A DNA stretch of 64,000 bases from Owenia fusiformis (Eukaryota; Annelida; Polychaeta; Sabellida; Oweniidae). The position numbers were made by a program, and so were the translations under genes. The stretch covers positions 25,053,375 to 25,117,374 of the forward strand of contig CAIIXF020000005.1 of assembly GCA_903813345.2 (NCBI GenBank). Direction: 5' to 3'. The stretch's first letter is position 1, and each line of letters starts with the position of its first letter. Under the pieces are notes generated by a model. It worked only from the letters and a program-made list of their open reading frames with translations. It was not told the origin of the DNA and did no database searches. Positions 1 through 64,000 of this stretch are shown here, in pieces.

Positions 1-275
1 CCTCCTCTTAATGTCGTAGGATTCTTCAAATATTGATGAATTTGTCCGGCTTGCACATCCCAGACACTGAGAACTTTTTTTAAGTAGTCATCAGTTCAAA
101 TTGAGATAAGCAACATTTTGTTTGCATGCTGTATGGATACAATTCTACTTATCAATACATGTAGTTTTCTAAGTAAAAGCTATTAAACGTTTCATTTAAC
201 ATGTAATGAAACCAAAAATTGAGAACTTTGATGCATATTTATCGACCTTATTTGAGTATTTGTTTGTTTGTTTAG

Positions 276-52362
<52,087 letters not shown>

Positions 52363-52708
52363 AATAATTTATCATGAGGGACATATTCCAAATTACAAGA
52401 GAAACCATGTACTGCTAGAAATAGGAATTTTTTACGTGCAGATAAATTTTTAGTTCAATTAAAAGCATGATTAAAACTGATGAGATTATTGCAGTATGTA
52501 ACAATAGTATGTTGACATGAATAATATTATCTCTGACCAATTGGCCAGGTCAACAGAGGGTCTTAATATCTCAAAAGTACACATAACAGTAAGCTAATAT
52601 CAGGGTGGAGAGAGTTAAATCTGATACAATAATGAATTGTTGAAATCATGGTAATGTTAGAATGTAATATGTATATGTAATGAAAAATATGATCACATAT
52701 TTTAATGA

Positions 52709-52714
52709 AATAAA
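52709..52714 (+). promoter_or_regulatory. Likely PDCD11 polyadenylation signal (AATAAA)
   Basis: Canonical AATAAA on the + strand about 350 bases after the PDCD11 stop codon, in AT-rich sequence. I chose it as the most likely 3' end signal; no transcript evidence is available. Confidence 0.5.
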
Positions 52715-55700
52715 TACATGAATATATACTCGCACAATGTTGTCAAACGTATTTGGTGATAAATATTTCAATTGGTACTTCATGACATGATGAAAGTAAA
52801 TACTAATTCTCACAAGGTCAAGTGTGCCACTTGGTATCCCCGTGCAGACAATATTGAAATTTCTGTATCAAATTGAGGCCATAAAGATGGGATGACAAAT
52901 CTCAGGCATATATTTAAGCTAGAAGTATATGTGAAGCTATCAATGTAAAGGTCTTGAGATGAGCCTGTTAACGAAAGAGCCGTAAAATGAGAAATTACAA
53001 TTAAGTTGATATTTGATATAAGGGTGGTGACTAAGAAGGCTGTCCCCAATTGGCCCATCAAAAGTGACACTCATTCATCAGGTGATAACGCTACAGGCTG
53101 GGTTGAAAAATGATTTCTGTAAAAAGTACCATCTTTTAGAAATGCTTGGTAGAATACAGATATTCCATTGGTTTCTACATGCCTAATACTTTTTGTATTG
53201 TGGCTCTATTTAAATTGGCATTTTCACAATTTCTGAAAGTTTAAGTCAAAAAAGAGAAGATATAATTCCTAGGCAGTGTACATTTAAAAACCTCTTGCAT
53301 GGCTGACTTTGGATCATGCTATATCGTATAAAGCAATTTTTCTTGAATTATTGACACTGGATGAAACTATTAACTGGGTCCACAAGATTTTTTAATGAAA
53401 AAATTAAGACTTTTATCAGCAAATTAAACTCATTCTACAAGTCCACTTAAAAAATAACAATGTATGGAATAATGAAAAGTAATATGCATCAATATTGTCA
53501 TTTATGATTCAGTTACATAGGAATACCTTTGGTCATTTACAAGGAAATATATTTGGTTTTGAAAGAATTTCCCTGTTGTATCCTAGGTGACACTGAGACA
53601 ACAATAGCAATAAATAATGTTTTAAAGCATGCTGCATAGCATGAAATAATGAAGATGAGGTTAGGGAGACCTTTATTATCTCAACATGCAATGTGACATG
53701 TAACAGTTAATTAGCAAGATAACTTATTCTACTCAGCTCTCCTTATTGACGCAAGAGTGTCATGTTGTCCCCAGGAAATCCTTTATTCACGGTGGCTATA
53801 GATAACGAGGTCCCCAAGAAATCCTGTAATTAGGGTGGCTATAGATGACGCAGTCCAGATCAGGCATGCATACCAGAGATATTTATTACTCACTAAATAT
53901 TGCTGTGTCTGGACCATATCTCTTATATTTGCTGTAGTATTGCACAAATTCTAAGAATCGAAATCTGATCATTTTCTCAAATAAGATGTCAATAGTAACA
54001 TGTTCATGATTACACTTTTCTTCAGATTGATCATTCAATGCAAAGTTAATTATCTCAACAAGCAAAGTTTGGTAGGGATATAATGAAGCCCTCTAGCTGT
54101 CTAACAGTTAGTTCAAAAATCTGAAAATTCAAAATGGCCACCTAATGTGGAGTTTGCAATAATTTCGTATCTCTTCCATATCTTCAAAGTATGGCAATAT
54201 TATACTCAAATCGTAGGAATTTTGAAGTAGATAAATTTTGGTATCATCTTTCTGATTCATACCGCAGAAAATTCAAAATGGCCATTGTATGTTTACATAA
54301 TCACAAATATTGTATTGTCTTTGTTTCCTGCATCTTTGAAATTCTGATATATTTCCAATGTTCATCTTTTACTAGTAAATATTATAATTTGTTCATTGGG
54401 AATTGCTACTCCATGGAATTACAGTTTTCTGGTTTCAATGGGCGGCTTCAATACATAAGACTCTGGTACCACTGAACGGTGGACTTTAGCTCACATAGAA
54501 GCGATAAGAACAAAGCTTAAGAAGCAACCTAAATGAATTGAAAACATAATATCATTTGAAATATAATATATGATTTTATTTATACATTGATCCATACATA
54601 TGTGAAATATATACATTTTTATGTACATGTTGAATTTAGGAATATACATTTATGATGACAATAAACAATATTGATGAACACAATTCCACTTAAGATTGTA
54701 CATGTATGTTCCTCAAATCATTTTCATATAGAGACGAAGTGTTACGAAATTTTGCCACTATAACAATAACAACTATTATTGAAAACAATGATCTAATCCA
54801 CATGTATACACTACAGATTTACATGATGGAAAAAACCTAACATGATAATATACCACATGAACATGATATTACAATAGAAATATAAAGGTACATGATGCGT
54901 ATATATGAACATGATAATTTTAAATAGACCTGAATTATATGAAATACATTTTTACATAAGCCTGTATTCTACATGTATATTGCAAAGTATTCTAACAAAC
55001 CAAGCTCAGAGACAAATAAAAAATACCAACAAACTGAATTTCTAAAGACAGTTTAGAAATGGTATTTTCCTTTGGTATGTCATTTTATCTTTTGATACAG
55101 GTAGGCGAAATAGGATGATATGAAGTGGAGTAGAAGATGATGCAATCAGCAGCTTTAAAGTGGAAGAGTTGTCTGTTCTTCCATCATTGTTATCATAAAT
55201 GAGATCATCAAATAGGCAAGCATTACCATGGCTACGGTGTAATCAGTCTAAACATACTGCTTGCATCATTTCCACTTCATTCTCCTAATGTTCGAAATGT
55301 TCGAAAAAATTACAAACAACACTGGATCAACCAGAATTTTGCATCAGTATTGTTACCCTGCCCCTCTGCTATCCCAGACCCTCCCCCCCTTTATGTACAA
55401 TATATCAAAGAAAAGTCGAAGTAGAGATACACCAATAAACTTTGTGAGATGAATTTATGATGTACAAAATGCTATCGGCTGCAACACTAGGCCTCGAAGC
55501 CACCCTGAATTGTACTGACTTCATACCACATGCAGTATACCCCAATACATTATCAAACTCATCCAAACACAAGTTTTGCATAAATCCCTGTGTTACCCCC
55601 TCTGCTTCAATTCACAGAAACCAAGTTCTCTTAAAGATCAGGGGATGACTTACAGACACTTAATACAAAACAATGGTAATGCTTAGAGTTTGAACTGAAT

Positions 55701-56700
55701 CATGAATCAAAATTAATATATTATATTATTAATAATACTCCTGGTATGTATTAAGGTAAGCCCAGTAGAACGAGTAATCTGGTTACTCCTTAATTCATCC
55801 AGCTAGGCCCGCCTTAATGGTATATTTGGCCTAGGTGGTAAACATTTATATTGTTGATGTTGACTAGGTGGTCCATACTACATAAATTACACACAATATT
55901 ATAATGATGTACAAATACATGTGTGCATAATAACCGATATATGAATATTCTTCAAGTGAAGACTAAAAAATGATTTAATTTTTGTAGCTTGATTCTAATC
56001 TAAATGCAATGTGACAATATAATTGAAAATGAAATATGAAATGTATGTTATGCTCTTCAGCAAACAGAAAAAATAAGCATTTCTGAAACTTAGTTCATGC
56101 CAATCAGACATAAAATGTGTTTATTTTACATCTCCTTATTGACTCTTCATCACACTAAGGCAAGGTCAAATCTGCGATGTCTCACCCGTTTAGTTACTCC
56201 TTGTATACACTGTATTATAAAAACAGGGCAAGCAATTTGCTTTTCTTAAAGTTTCCATTAACTTACCAAAATGGTGATAAACAATCTTTGTAAGTCTTTG
56301 TAAGAATATCTTTCAAAAAGAGATTTTAGGCATTTCTACATAATTTCTCTACTCAGAATTTCATTACTGACAGTCAACAAAGCTTTGTCATAAATCAAAT
56401 TTTTTATATTGTTTATTATTTTTTTCATATTATTATTTTAAAAATCATTAGTGTTATTCCTTTGAGATTCCCAGCTATATCACTATGTTTGAGATGTCTC
56501 TTCCAAAGTGAATAGATTTTGTCATTAAAATATGCATATTTAAATACATTATCTTCCATAGACAATTCCTTTTTCGATTAATTAAATTGTTAAAATTCTC
56601 AGTTATATGGGTAACATTCTAACAACGAATCTGTTGATCCTTTACTCTTGCCTTTCATTCTAAGTTGATCTACCATTCCTTTCTATCAGCATGTCCATTT
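52715..56700. other. Intergenic region between convergent PDCD11 and BNIP3-like genes
   Basis: No convincing exon on either strand. The right part is where the BNIP3-like 3' UTR should lie; a - strand AATAAA occurs at about 54575-54580. The piece 54060-54480 resembles decayed tandem-core repeat (AAAATTCAAAATGGCCA, TTGCTACTCCATGGAATTAC). Confidence 0.45.
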
Positions 56701-56703
56701 TGA

Positions 56704-59700
56704 CTAGTCGGAGATAACAGGAGCAGTTACAGCCAAATTGCAATATCTTCTGAGATAAATGAACATTCTGGAATATAATGAGAAATGAATCAATTGCAAT
56801 AAACTACATATTACAGCATTTTACGATAAAATGAAATAGCAGAAAATCAAAACTGTATTTCTGACATGAATGTACAGGGCTACAGCACTGTTAAAAAGTG
56901 TTATAACTCACGCAGCGGCTCCAAGGAAGAATGTACAGGCATGGCTCATCAATAGGGTGGGGAGGTTCTCCAAACAGAATGGCCCACTGCGCATGACTCT
57001 TGTGTTGCGAATACTCAACTTGTGTTTCTTGACGGGATGTTTGAACATGGCACTCATATCACTGAAAGTTAAAAAGAATTGCATTGATTTCTCTCAAAAG
57101 TAATTTCACAACAGGATGTTTCTTGTATTGTTGTATAATAGGACTAAATAATAAGGTTCTCATTTTTAAGTTGAAACCTCTGATAGACCCACCCCTCTCA
57201 CTTATACTCCAGATTGCACATTTTTGATAAAAATATGATTCATAATTTTGTTCAGATATTTTAATACAACTTTTAGAAGCATAGTAGCAGCAAATGTGAG
57301 TCTTAACACGGACAACAAAATAAAGATAGTGTTCTTAAAACAGTTACCATACGTGGTATAAAATCATAACATGAATGAATGTTTTGGGCTACTGACCTTG
57401 GAGGATGAGCTTCTGGTCTGCTTGACCAGTCCCAGATCCAGTCCTTCACTGTATTCTGAAGCTCTTGATTTTCCTGAAGTAATATAATACATACAATTTA
57501 ATAAATATTTTGCTTTCCAAATGCGAGACCTACCCCCAAGAATATCCTCTGATGGGACATTAGGCTTAGTTAGGCAATAATGCTACCCTGGGAAAATATG
57601 CTCTTGCAGGAGATTACGCTCTACTCCCTGAGGAGAATATGCTCTTGCAGGACATCATTCTCCCTTTAAAGAATATTTTCAAGTGAGAGAATATAATGCT
57701 CCCACAGAAGAATATGTTCCTGCGGGAGATTATGTTTTTGCAGGAGATTATGCTCCCTTGGGAGAACATGCAGGAGACTATGCTCCCACTGGAAATTATA
57801 CTCAAGCAGGAGAACATGCTCTTGTTTGAGAGACTGATTGTGTGAAACATCATTAAATGAAAGGATAAGTTCAGTTTTAAACAGTAAGATACACTTGAAT
57901 AGCTATAAAGATATCAGATAAGGTATTTACAGTAATAGCATGCAGTTTATTCAGAGTTACTCTAGTGATTGATGGATTTTACATCACCTTGAATGTTCCC
58001 AACAATAAATGAATAGATGAGAGTAGATATTTATAAAGGATAGACTAATCTCATTGTCATTGCTAATATTGCAACTAACAATGCATTCATTAGATAACTT
58101 TTCTAGCATTACATCCTCAAACACATTTTAAAATAAATGAAGTTGAATGAATGTCTCGTGTAGTTCTAGGTTATTTTAAAATTCCTATTTGTACACCAGG
58201 AGTCTGTCTCAATCTTGCATCAGTTCAATTCACACTGTGAACAGAGGGAGGCAAATGAGTACATTGTGAGCAGGACTGAATGTTTATTGTTATTACATGA
58301 TAAATAACATGTATCAAAAACTGTGAAAGAATACAGTACATGATGTATTGCATGATGCAAAGTATTGTCACATTCAGAAACTTAAATAAATAGAGGTTAT
58401 TTAATGGGATGGGTGGAATAAGAATTTTATTCCAAGGGAAATATGATATTGGCTAAGGAAAATATTATAATTACTTTTTGAATATCAATTCTATTTGTTT
58501 ATTTCCTAAACAAACATGTTATTATGGAATAATATATTATAATGCCAGTATGCTGATTTCTTTGTATTTTATATTATACAGACCCCAGACAGCTTCTAAT
58601 ACAAGTTAGTTTGTAGAACCAATGTCTGTTGGCCTACTTGTTGATGGCATATATAAACAAAGAGATAAACAATATAAAAATAGTAAACATGATCTCCTTC
58701 ATGTTGGTTAACAGTTGCAGCTGCTTTTTGTCAAGTTTGTATGTGTAGTAGGGAAAATTCATGATATGAGTAGGTGTCTGTCGATCGAGGTATCTAATAT
58801 GTGAGAAAGGACATGATTTGCTATACTGATAATTTAACTAATATATTTGTATGTTTCATCATTGACTAAAATTTTAAAATGAATTGGAGGAGCAAGGAAG
58901 GTCATTTAGTTGTGTCCCTGAGAGCAAAATTAACTGCACTTTGCTGGGTGTGATCCAAAAACAGCTTGAAATATTATGAGCCCTTGAAATAAAATGCTTG
59001 TTCTGATTTTGAAATGAAAATTGGTAATTATAAGTCAGTTATATACTTCAATGTGAACTTAAAAAGCCCTTAAGAACAATCTGAATCATATTGACATGCA
59101 TATCGTCACCTTTGTATGCAATTTGAAAAAAGTGTTTGGCACCTTTCTTAGTCTTTTACAGAGTATTTTATTTTTTCAATTTAGTAATAGTGTGTAAGGT
59201 CAAAGTAAATAGAGTTTAACACACAAGCAATGGAACATGGTTTTAAGCTATCATTAAACACAGTGTCTAAATGTTGAACAACATTAATATATGAAAGAAT
59301 TTATTTGAACATTTCATTTTATTTTTATATTTTTCTTTACCTGTATTGTTGAAAAATCACTAGATGAGAGTTCATTCACTGGACTGTGAGGGCTTTTTGG
59401 GCTGCAAAATAAGATAACAAATTCAATAATAAGAATATAAAATTACAAAAAAAAACAGCATTATAATTACATATCTCTAATCTCAAGTAAAAAAAAATCT
59501 GGAATTTTTCAAAAAATTGGGGTTGTTTAAAAAAAATTGGGTGAAAATCAGGGTTCATTTTTGTCATTTTCTGAACATTGGCTTTTTGAACATCGGGGCT
59601 TGCTTAAAAATCTGGAATTCTCCCGATTTAATCAGGACTTGAACAGGTGAGTAACAATACAGATAATATGGGTATTTGAACAAAGTTGAAACATTAAAGT

Positions 59701-61044
59701 ATATTGTGAAGAAATGAAAATTGGGCGACTTGGGGAAAGAAATTTGAAATAAGAAATAAGATAATATGAACATATCAAAATATTCAACTGATTCTTACAT
59801 GTTTGATCTAATTTTACTGATATTAAGAAACGGGGAAACAAAAGCTAAATGTGTATGCTATCCTTCAGCCGGTCCTTTGTCTCAAATATATATGTCCACC
59901 TGTCCTGATAACATGTATATAGTACGTATGTACATTTTGTGCCCCATACTTGAGTACTCTACATGGCACTTGTACTAATTCCAAAGAAATAAAATCTGCA
60001 AAAGGGTGATAAAACTACAGATTGGGGAGGGTATATTAAGATAAGGTTTATATTTATGAAACCTGACAGATCACTATTGCCTTATATTGTAGTACTGCTC
60101 AATGAACAAAACATCAAAATTAAGAGGTATTGAAAAAATGTAAGACTTTTTATTTATGTATATTATTGTGACATTTTAACTTCATATCAAGACTTATATT
60201 AATAATTAAACCATAGTCATCATTACCAGTTGATAGTACATGTTTATCAAACAATATTTACTTATGATTTATTCCTTTAAGTTAATCATATTTTCAAATA
60301 ACCTTATATTATATGTTTAAAATGATTGGACCTTTAACTTTAACCTTTAAAACAACAAAGCCTAATAGAATCTAAAAATAAGGAACATAAGTAATCAAAT
60401 AGTTGACTTGTTTTGAAAATATAAAAAATCCGGAACTTAAATTGTTTACTATACATATTATTATTTCAAATACTTTAAATCCTTTAAAGACATAAATAAA
60501 CGACATTTTGTTTGAAGTATAATACATGTAGTTCAAAATTCCAAATACATGGTTTCATAAAACAGAATGTTGTTACTGATGCCATTTGTTACAGATGTTG
60601 ACCACCTCATCCCAACCACCAAACACCAACAGCAGTCCACAAAAACAATGAAAAAAAATAAAGCACTGATGATTCTTGTTATCAATTGTAAATCCCTGGT
60701 TATCATTAGTTAATGCAACACTTCTCTGTTAATGCATCATGGATCAAACTTTCCAAATAAATTCAAAATCTAACTGCCAAACAACTATATAGAAGTATAA
60801 TCTATAACAAACCTGGCTCTAGGGCTACTCCTATGACTTGATGTGTTGCTAGGTGCATTGCTAGGGGCGTTACTAGGTGTGTTACTAGGGTTACAACTAG
60901 TGACTCTGGAGGATGAACGAGACCACTCTCTCTGAGCCTCCCCTAGTAGTCTTTCCATCTCCCCATTGTGTATGGAAAGAGGGGGGATGGTAGATGTGTC
61001 ATCGGGATTGTCTTGTAGGGTCAATTGTACCCAAGAGTCAGAAA
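56704..61044 (-). CDS. BNIP3: BNIP3-like mitophagy receptor (5' partial)
   Basis: Exons on the - strand: 61044-60813, 59401-59341, 57473-57397, 57061-56912 and, less surely, 56749-56704; all phases match. BNIP3 family proteins sit in the outer mitochondrial membrane and recruit LC3/GABARAP in mitophagy. Visible marks are the LIR region SDSWVQL (GSWVEL in mammals), IHNGEMERLLGEAQ (IYNGDMEKILLDAQ in mammals), the BH3-adjacent KDWIWDWSSRPEAHPP, then FKHPVKKHKLSIRNTRVM and the membrane segment LPTLLMSHACTFFLGAAA. A NPSNTPSNAPSNAPS run is a small coding repeat. The membrane segment keeps the Ser-His pair and one Gly of the usual dimer interface but differs elsewhere. The first exon (start codon) was not found before 64000. 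The last exon gives RYCNLAVTAPVISD then TAG; an alternative last exon is possible. Confidence 0.88.
57590..57835. repeat. Degenerate minisatellite in a BNIP3-like intron region
   Basis: Repeats of the form GGAGAATATGCTC-(T/C)-TGCAGGAGA, about 22-30 bases each, with many changes. It lies between the 57397-57473 and 59341-59401 exons of the BNIP3-like gene. Confidence 0.55.
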
Positions 61045-61099
61045 CTGCAAAGAAAATATGATGTTATTATTACAGTTTTTTATGTTGTACCTAAAATAC

Positions 61100-61310
61100 T
61101 GAAAATTGACACTAAAATGGCGACTATTTTAAAACTGATGGTCAATTTAAAAATCAGCGTTTGAGCAGACCTAGTACTCACATGGAGCATTTATATATAA
61201 AATATAACTGATATTGGGTCAACGGTATTTTAGTTATTGCCTGGACAGACAAAGGGACAGACGGAGTTATTCTCTATATCCCCCAAACCTTATTCGATGG
61301 GATGATAAAT
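61100..61310. repeat. Reverse-oriented fragment of the same tandem-core family
   Basis: Read on the - strand from 61307 it gives ATCATCCCATCGAATAAGG, then GGGGGATATAGAGAA and a CCGTCTGTCC stretch, the same left-end order as 38307. One diverged core follows. It lies in an intron of, or upstream of, the BNIP3-like gene. Confidence 0.6.
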
Positions 61311-62390
61311 GGAGGTCAAAGATGATTAATGGAAGCTCTGCCTGTAAAACAATCCAACATAGACCCTAATGTTTGTCATTGTGAAAAACCTATCAGATGA
61401 CTACAAATACAATGCAGGATTAAATTTGGCTACCATGGTAACTCACTTCACTAAATGACTGTTACATGGGGTACTGAAGCTTCAGTTTGGGTAAATATGA
61501 CCAAAAATATGTCTTATAATTAACAAAATTATTGGTTGCTATGGTAACATTTAGATGCACCTAATTTTGTTCTCCAATTTATAATACTTTATTAGAGTTA
61601 GAGATAGAATTTCATGAAATGAACAGGACATATCTGATACTAAAAGTGAACTCAGAATGACATTTTATTTTCTGACTATGAGGTCACTGTGACAGAACAT
61701 TTTGGCACTATTATCTATTGACGTTCCAACAGAATTTCGAAAACATCTGGATATCAGCATTTTATTTAAAGCAATAGCTACAATTGCATACTGCTACATG
61801 ATTTACACAATCGTATGTATGTAAGAATAATAGGATTATTGGTAATTTGACATACACTTACACCTGCGACTGTTTTGTAAGAATATTACTACCCAAAACT
61901 GCCTGGGTTATATGGATTATAGTCTGTTATGCTTATCTATCATCCTATATATCACAGTTGTACCTGAGGCACCTGTCCTGTTTACATCTAAGAACACTTT
62001 GCTACCATTTATAAGCAATGAACACAGGTACAATTGTTACATATGCCAAATACTCAAATACCAAATCCAACCACAAAAATAGTACCAATGATGAGATGTA
62101 ACTAATATGTTCTGAACAATGATTTACATCCAAGTATGCACTATGTTTGAAGAGAGGATTCCCCAATATCTGGTTAAAATTACATGTACAGGATGAAGTT
62201 ACTTATTTACAGGTGAAATTCTCTATTTTAATATAGTTTGGATGATCTTTGCAATGGTACATAGCAATTAAGATTTTAAGACATGTAAAAAGAGGGTAAT
62301 TAATTAGGGGCATGCTGAACATTAAAACTTGACCATGAAAATAAAGTGGACAGACAATATTGGAAACTTCCTGAGCAGAGGTCCCAAAAT
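61311..62390. other. Non-coding sequence upstream of the first visible BNIP3-like exon
   Basis: No exon recognised. The missing first BNIP3-like exon could be here or right of the window; I found no short ATG exon with a matching donor phase that I would defend. Confidence 0.4.
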
Positions 62391-62750
62391 ACATCAGACT
62401 ATATAATTTGGTTCAAATCAGATTACTGGTATTTGGGTTATAAAAAAGTTTCTTCCTGAAAAACTTAAATGGCCGCCTTGAAAATTCCATGTAGTACATA
62501 TATTCTGTATTTGAACCAAACTGACTACTGGTGTTTGTGTTATCAAAGATTGCACTTCTTAAAAAATGGTAGCCATTTTGAATTGAGAAGCCATATTGGA
62601 ATTTCTTTCCCAAGCAGAAGTCCTATGTCCATAAGGTATCCCTTTTCCATCAACCAGTATATGTGACTTATCACCTAGACAGATGTACGGACAAACTGAC
62701 AGACACCTTCTCTATATCCTTGCTCATTATTCACTGGGATAAAACATAAG
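62390..62750. repeat. Reverse-oriented, decayed copy of the same family
   Basis: On the - strand it begins TTTTATCCCAGTGAATAATG, then AAGGATATAGAGAAGG and a TCTGTCAGTTTGTCCG stretch, followed by core-like pieces with GGCTTCTCAATTCAAAATGG. It is more diverged than the copy at 61100. Confidence 0.55.
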
Positions 62751-62989
62751 TAACTTATTGGTGCAAAACACTTTTTATGATTCTCATAAGCTGTTGCTTT
62801 CTAAACCTTAAAATACAGCTTGCCCTTGATAACATATAGCCTTGGTTGTTGAGTGTGGTTACCTCTTTACTGTACCAGATCTATCAGTTTTTAACCTTCC
62901 TTTCTTCTATAAATATCTTTTCGATCTTGGTGCGGAAAGTCACTTTTATTTGCTAATTTCTCCAGCCCCCATGTTATTTCAATGGGAGT

Positions 62990-64000
62990 TTTTATCAAAA
63001 ATTGATAAAAGTTTCGCTAATTTTGATAAATTTGTCTAAATCTGAAAAACAATTTGCTTTTATCAAAACTATTGGTAAAAGTTTTTTTTGGGGGGGAGTC
63101 GATGTGAAGACAAAAGTGCACAAGTTAAATTAGCTAAAATTGATAAGTTTGATAATTATCAAAACTATTGCTTTTATCGCTAAAAATTTTGGGTCTTGAG
63201 GTGATGTTCAGAGAAAATGGCACCAGGTAAATTAGCATTAGCTGATAATATCAGCTAAAAGTGATAAATTTGAAAATTATCGAAACTATCGCTTTTATCG
63301 CTAAAAATTTTTGGGGTTTGGCGCTTTCGCTAAAAAAATTTGGGTCTGGAGGTGATGCTCAGAGAAAATGGCACTAGGTAAATTAGCATTAGCTGATAAT
63401 ATCAGCTAAAAGTGATAAATTTGATAATTATCAAAACTATCGCTTTTATAGCTAAAAAATTTTGGGTCTGGAGGTGATGTTCAGAGAAAATGGCACCAGA
63501 TAAATTAGCATTAGCTGATAACATCAGCTAAAAGTGATAAATTTTATGTTTATCGAAACTATCGTTTTTATCACTAAAAATTTTTGGGGTCTGGCGCTTT
63601 TATTGCTAAAAAATTTTGGGTCTGGAGGTGATGTTCAGAGAAAATGGCACCAGGCAAATTAGTATTAGCTGATAATATCAGCTAAAAGTGATAATTATCC
63701 AAACTATCGCTTTTATCGCTAAAAGATTTTGGGTCTGGAGCTTTCATCGCTAAAAAATTTGGGTCTGGAGGTGATGTTCAGAGAAAATGGCACTAGGTAA
63801 ATTAGCATTAGCTGATAATATCAGCTAAAAGTGATAAATTTGATATTTGTTGAAAGTATTGCTTTTATGGCTAAAAAATTTGGGCCTGAAGCTTTTATCG
63901 CTAAAAAATTTTGTGTCTGGGGGTGATGTTCATAGAAAATGGCACCAGGTAAATTAGCATTAGCTGATAATATCAGCTAAAAGTGATAAATTTGATAATT
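62990..64000. repeat. Palindrome-bearing tandem array, runs off the right edge
   Basis: Irregular units of about 120-154 bases, marked by GTGATGTTCAGAGAAAATGG near 63201, 63352, 63474, 63628, 63771 and 63923. Most units contain TTAGCTGATA-A-TATCAGCTAA, a 21-base palindrome with one central base (first copy with A-rich spacing, some with one change). Between are GCTTTTATCGCTAAAAA blocks in one or two copies per unit. No coding. Confidence 0.85.

Noticed and set aside
52810-53070. 86-codon - strand frame after PDCD11
   Set aside because: No splice signals or recognisable domains; not consistent with a BNIP3-like exon phase.

Overview
Eukaryotic genomic DNA: AT-rich, genes split by GT-AG introns, many nested genes and many non-autonomous transposable elements. 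The gene content is animal (PDCD11/RRP5, BNIP3, carboxylesterases, a SAMD9-like protein). Tandem-core elements with an ACGG-type microsatellite, resembling the bivalve 'pearl'/Helitron-derived elements, together with a SAMD9-like immune gene, point to a lophotrochozoan, most likely a bivalve mollusc. The organism call is an inference; the gene calls rest on translations I spliced by hand.

Layout. The backbone is a PDCD11/RRP5 gene on the + strand (276-52362, 31 visible exons, 1534 visible residues, 5' end outside the window). All exon joins keep frame. Its product is the S1-repeat and HAT-repeat ribosome biogenesis factor. Four other genes lie inside three of its introns. The 16.4 kb intron 2150-18533 holds two tandem antisense type-B carboxylesterase genes (A, 2898-12988; B, 13879-18041), each with nine exons, a signal peptide and a C-terminal RDEL. 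A young, internally deleted Gypsy-like LTR retrotransposon (6539-12488) sits inside intron 1 of esterase A. The 15 kb intron 21992-37021 holds a same-strand two-exon SAMD9-like gene (26587-33702, 1596 residues) with a HEPN-like segment and a P-loop NTPase-like segment. The intron 40125-43134 holds an antisense three-exon gene for a 96-residue predicted secreted protein that I do not recognise.

Downstream, a BNIP3-like mitophagy receptor gene (56704-61044, - strand, first exon not found) is convergent with PDCD11.

Repeats fill the rest: a hAT-type MITE with a perfect 8-bp target duplication (35966-36284), two tandem-core elements with perfect terminal inverted repeats (38307-39455 and 44892-46472) and older relatives of the first, a pair of inverted 15-bp minisatellite arrays (43328-44381), a nine-copy 60-bp minisatellite (35161-35700), a tRNA-like SINE/pseudogene flanked by inverted repeats (47898-48006), and a palindrome-bearing array running off the right edge (about 62990-64000).

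The genes do not form an operon. PDCD11 acts in the nucleolus, the esterases are predicted in the ER lumen, the SAMD9-like protein is a probable cytosolic innate-immune factor, and BNIP3 is an outer-mitochondrial-membrane protein. They share location through nesting, not a pathway.
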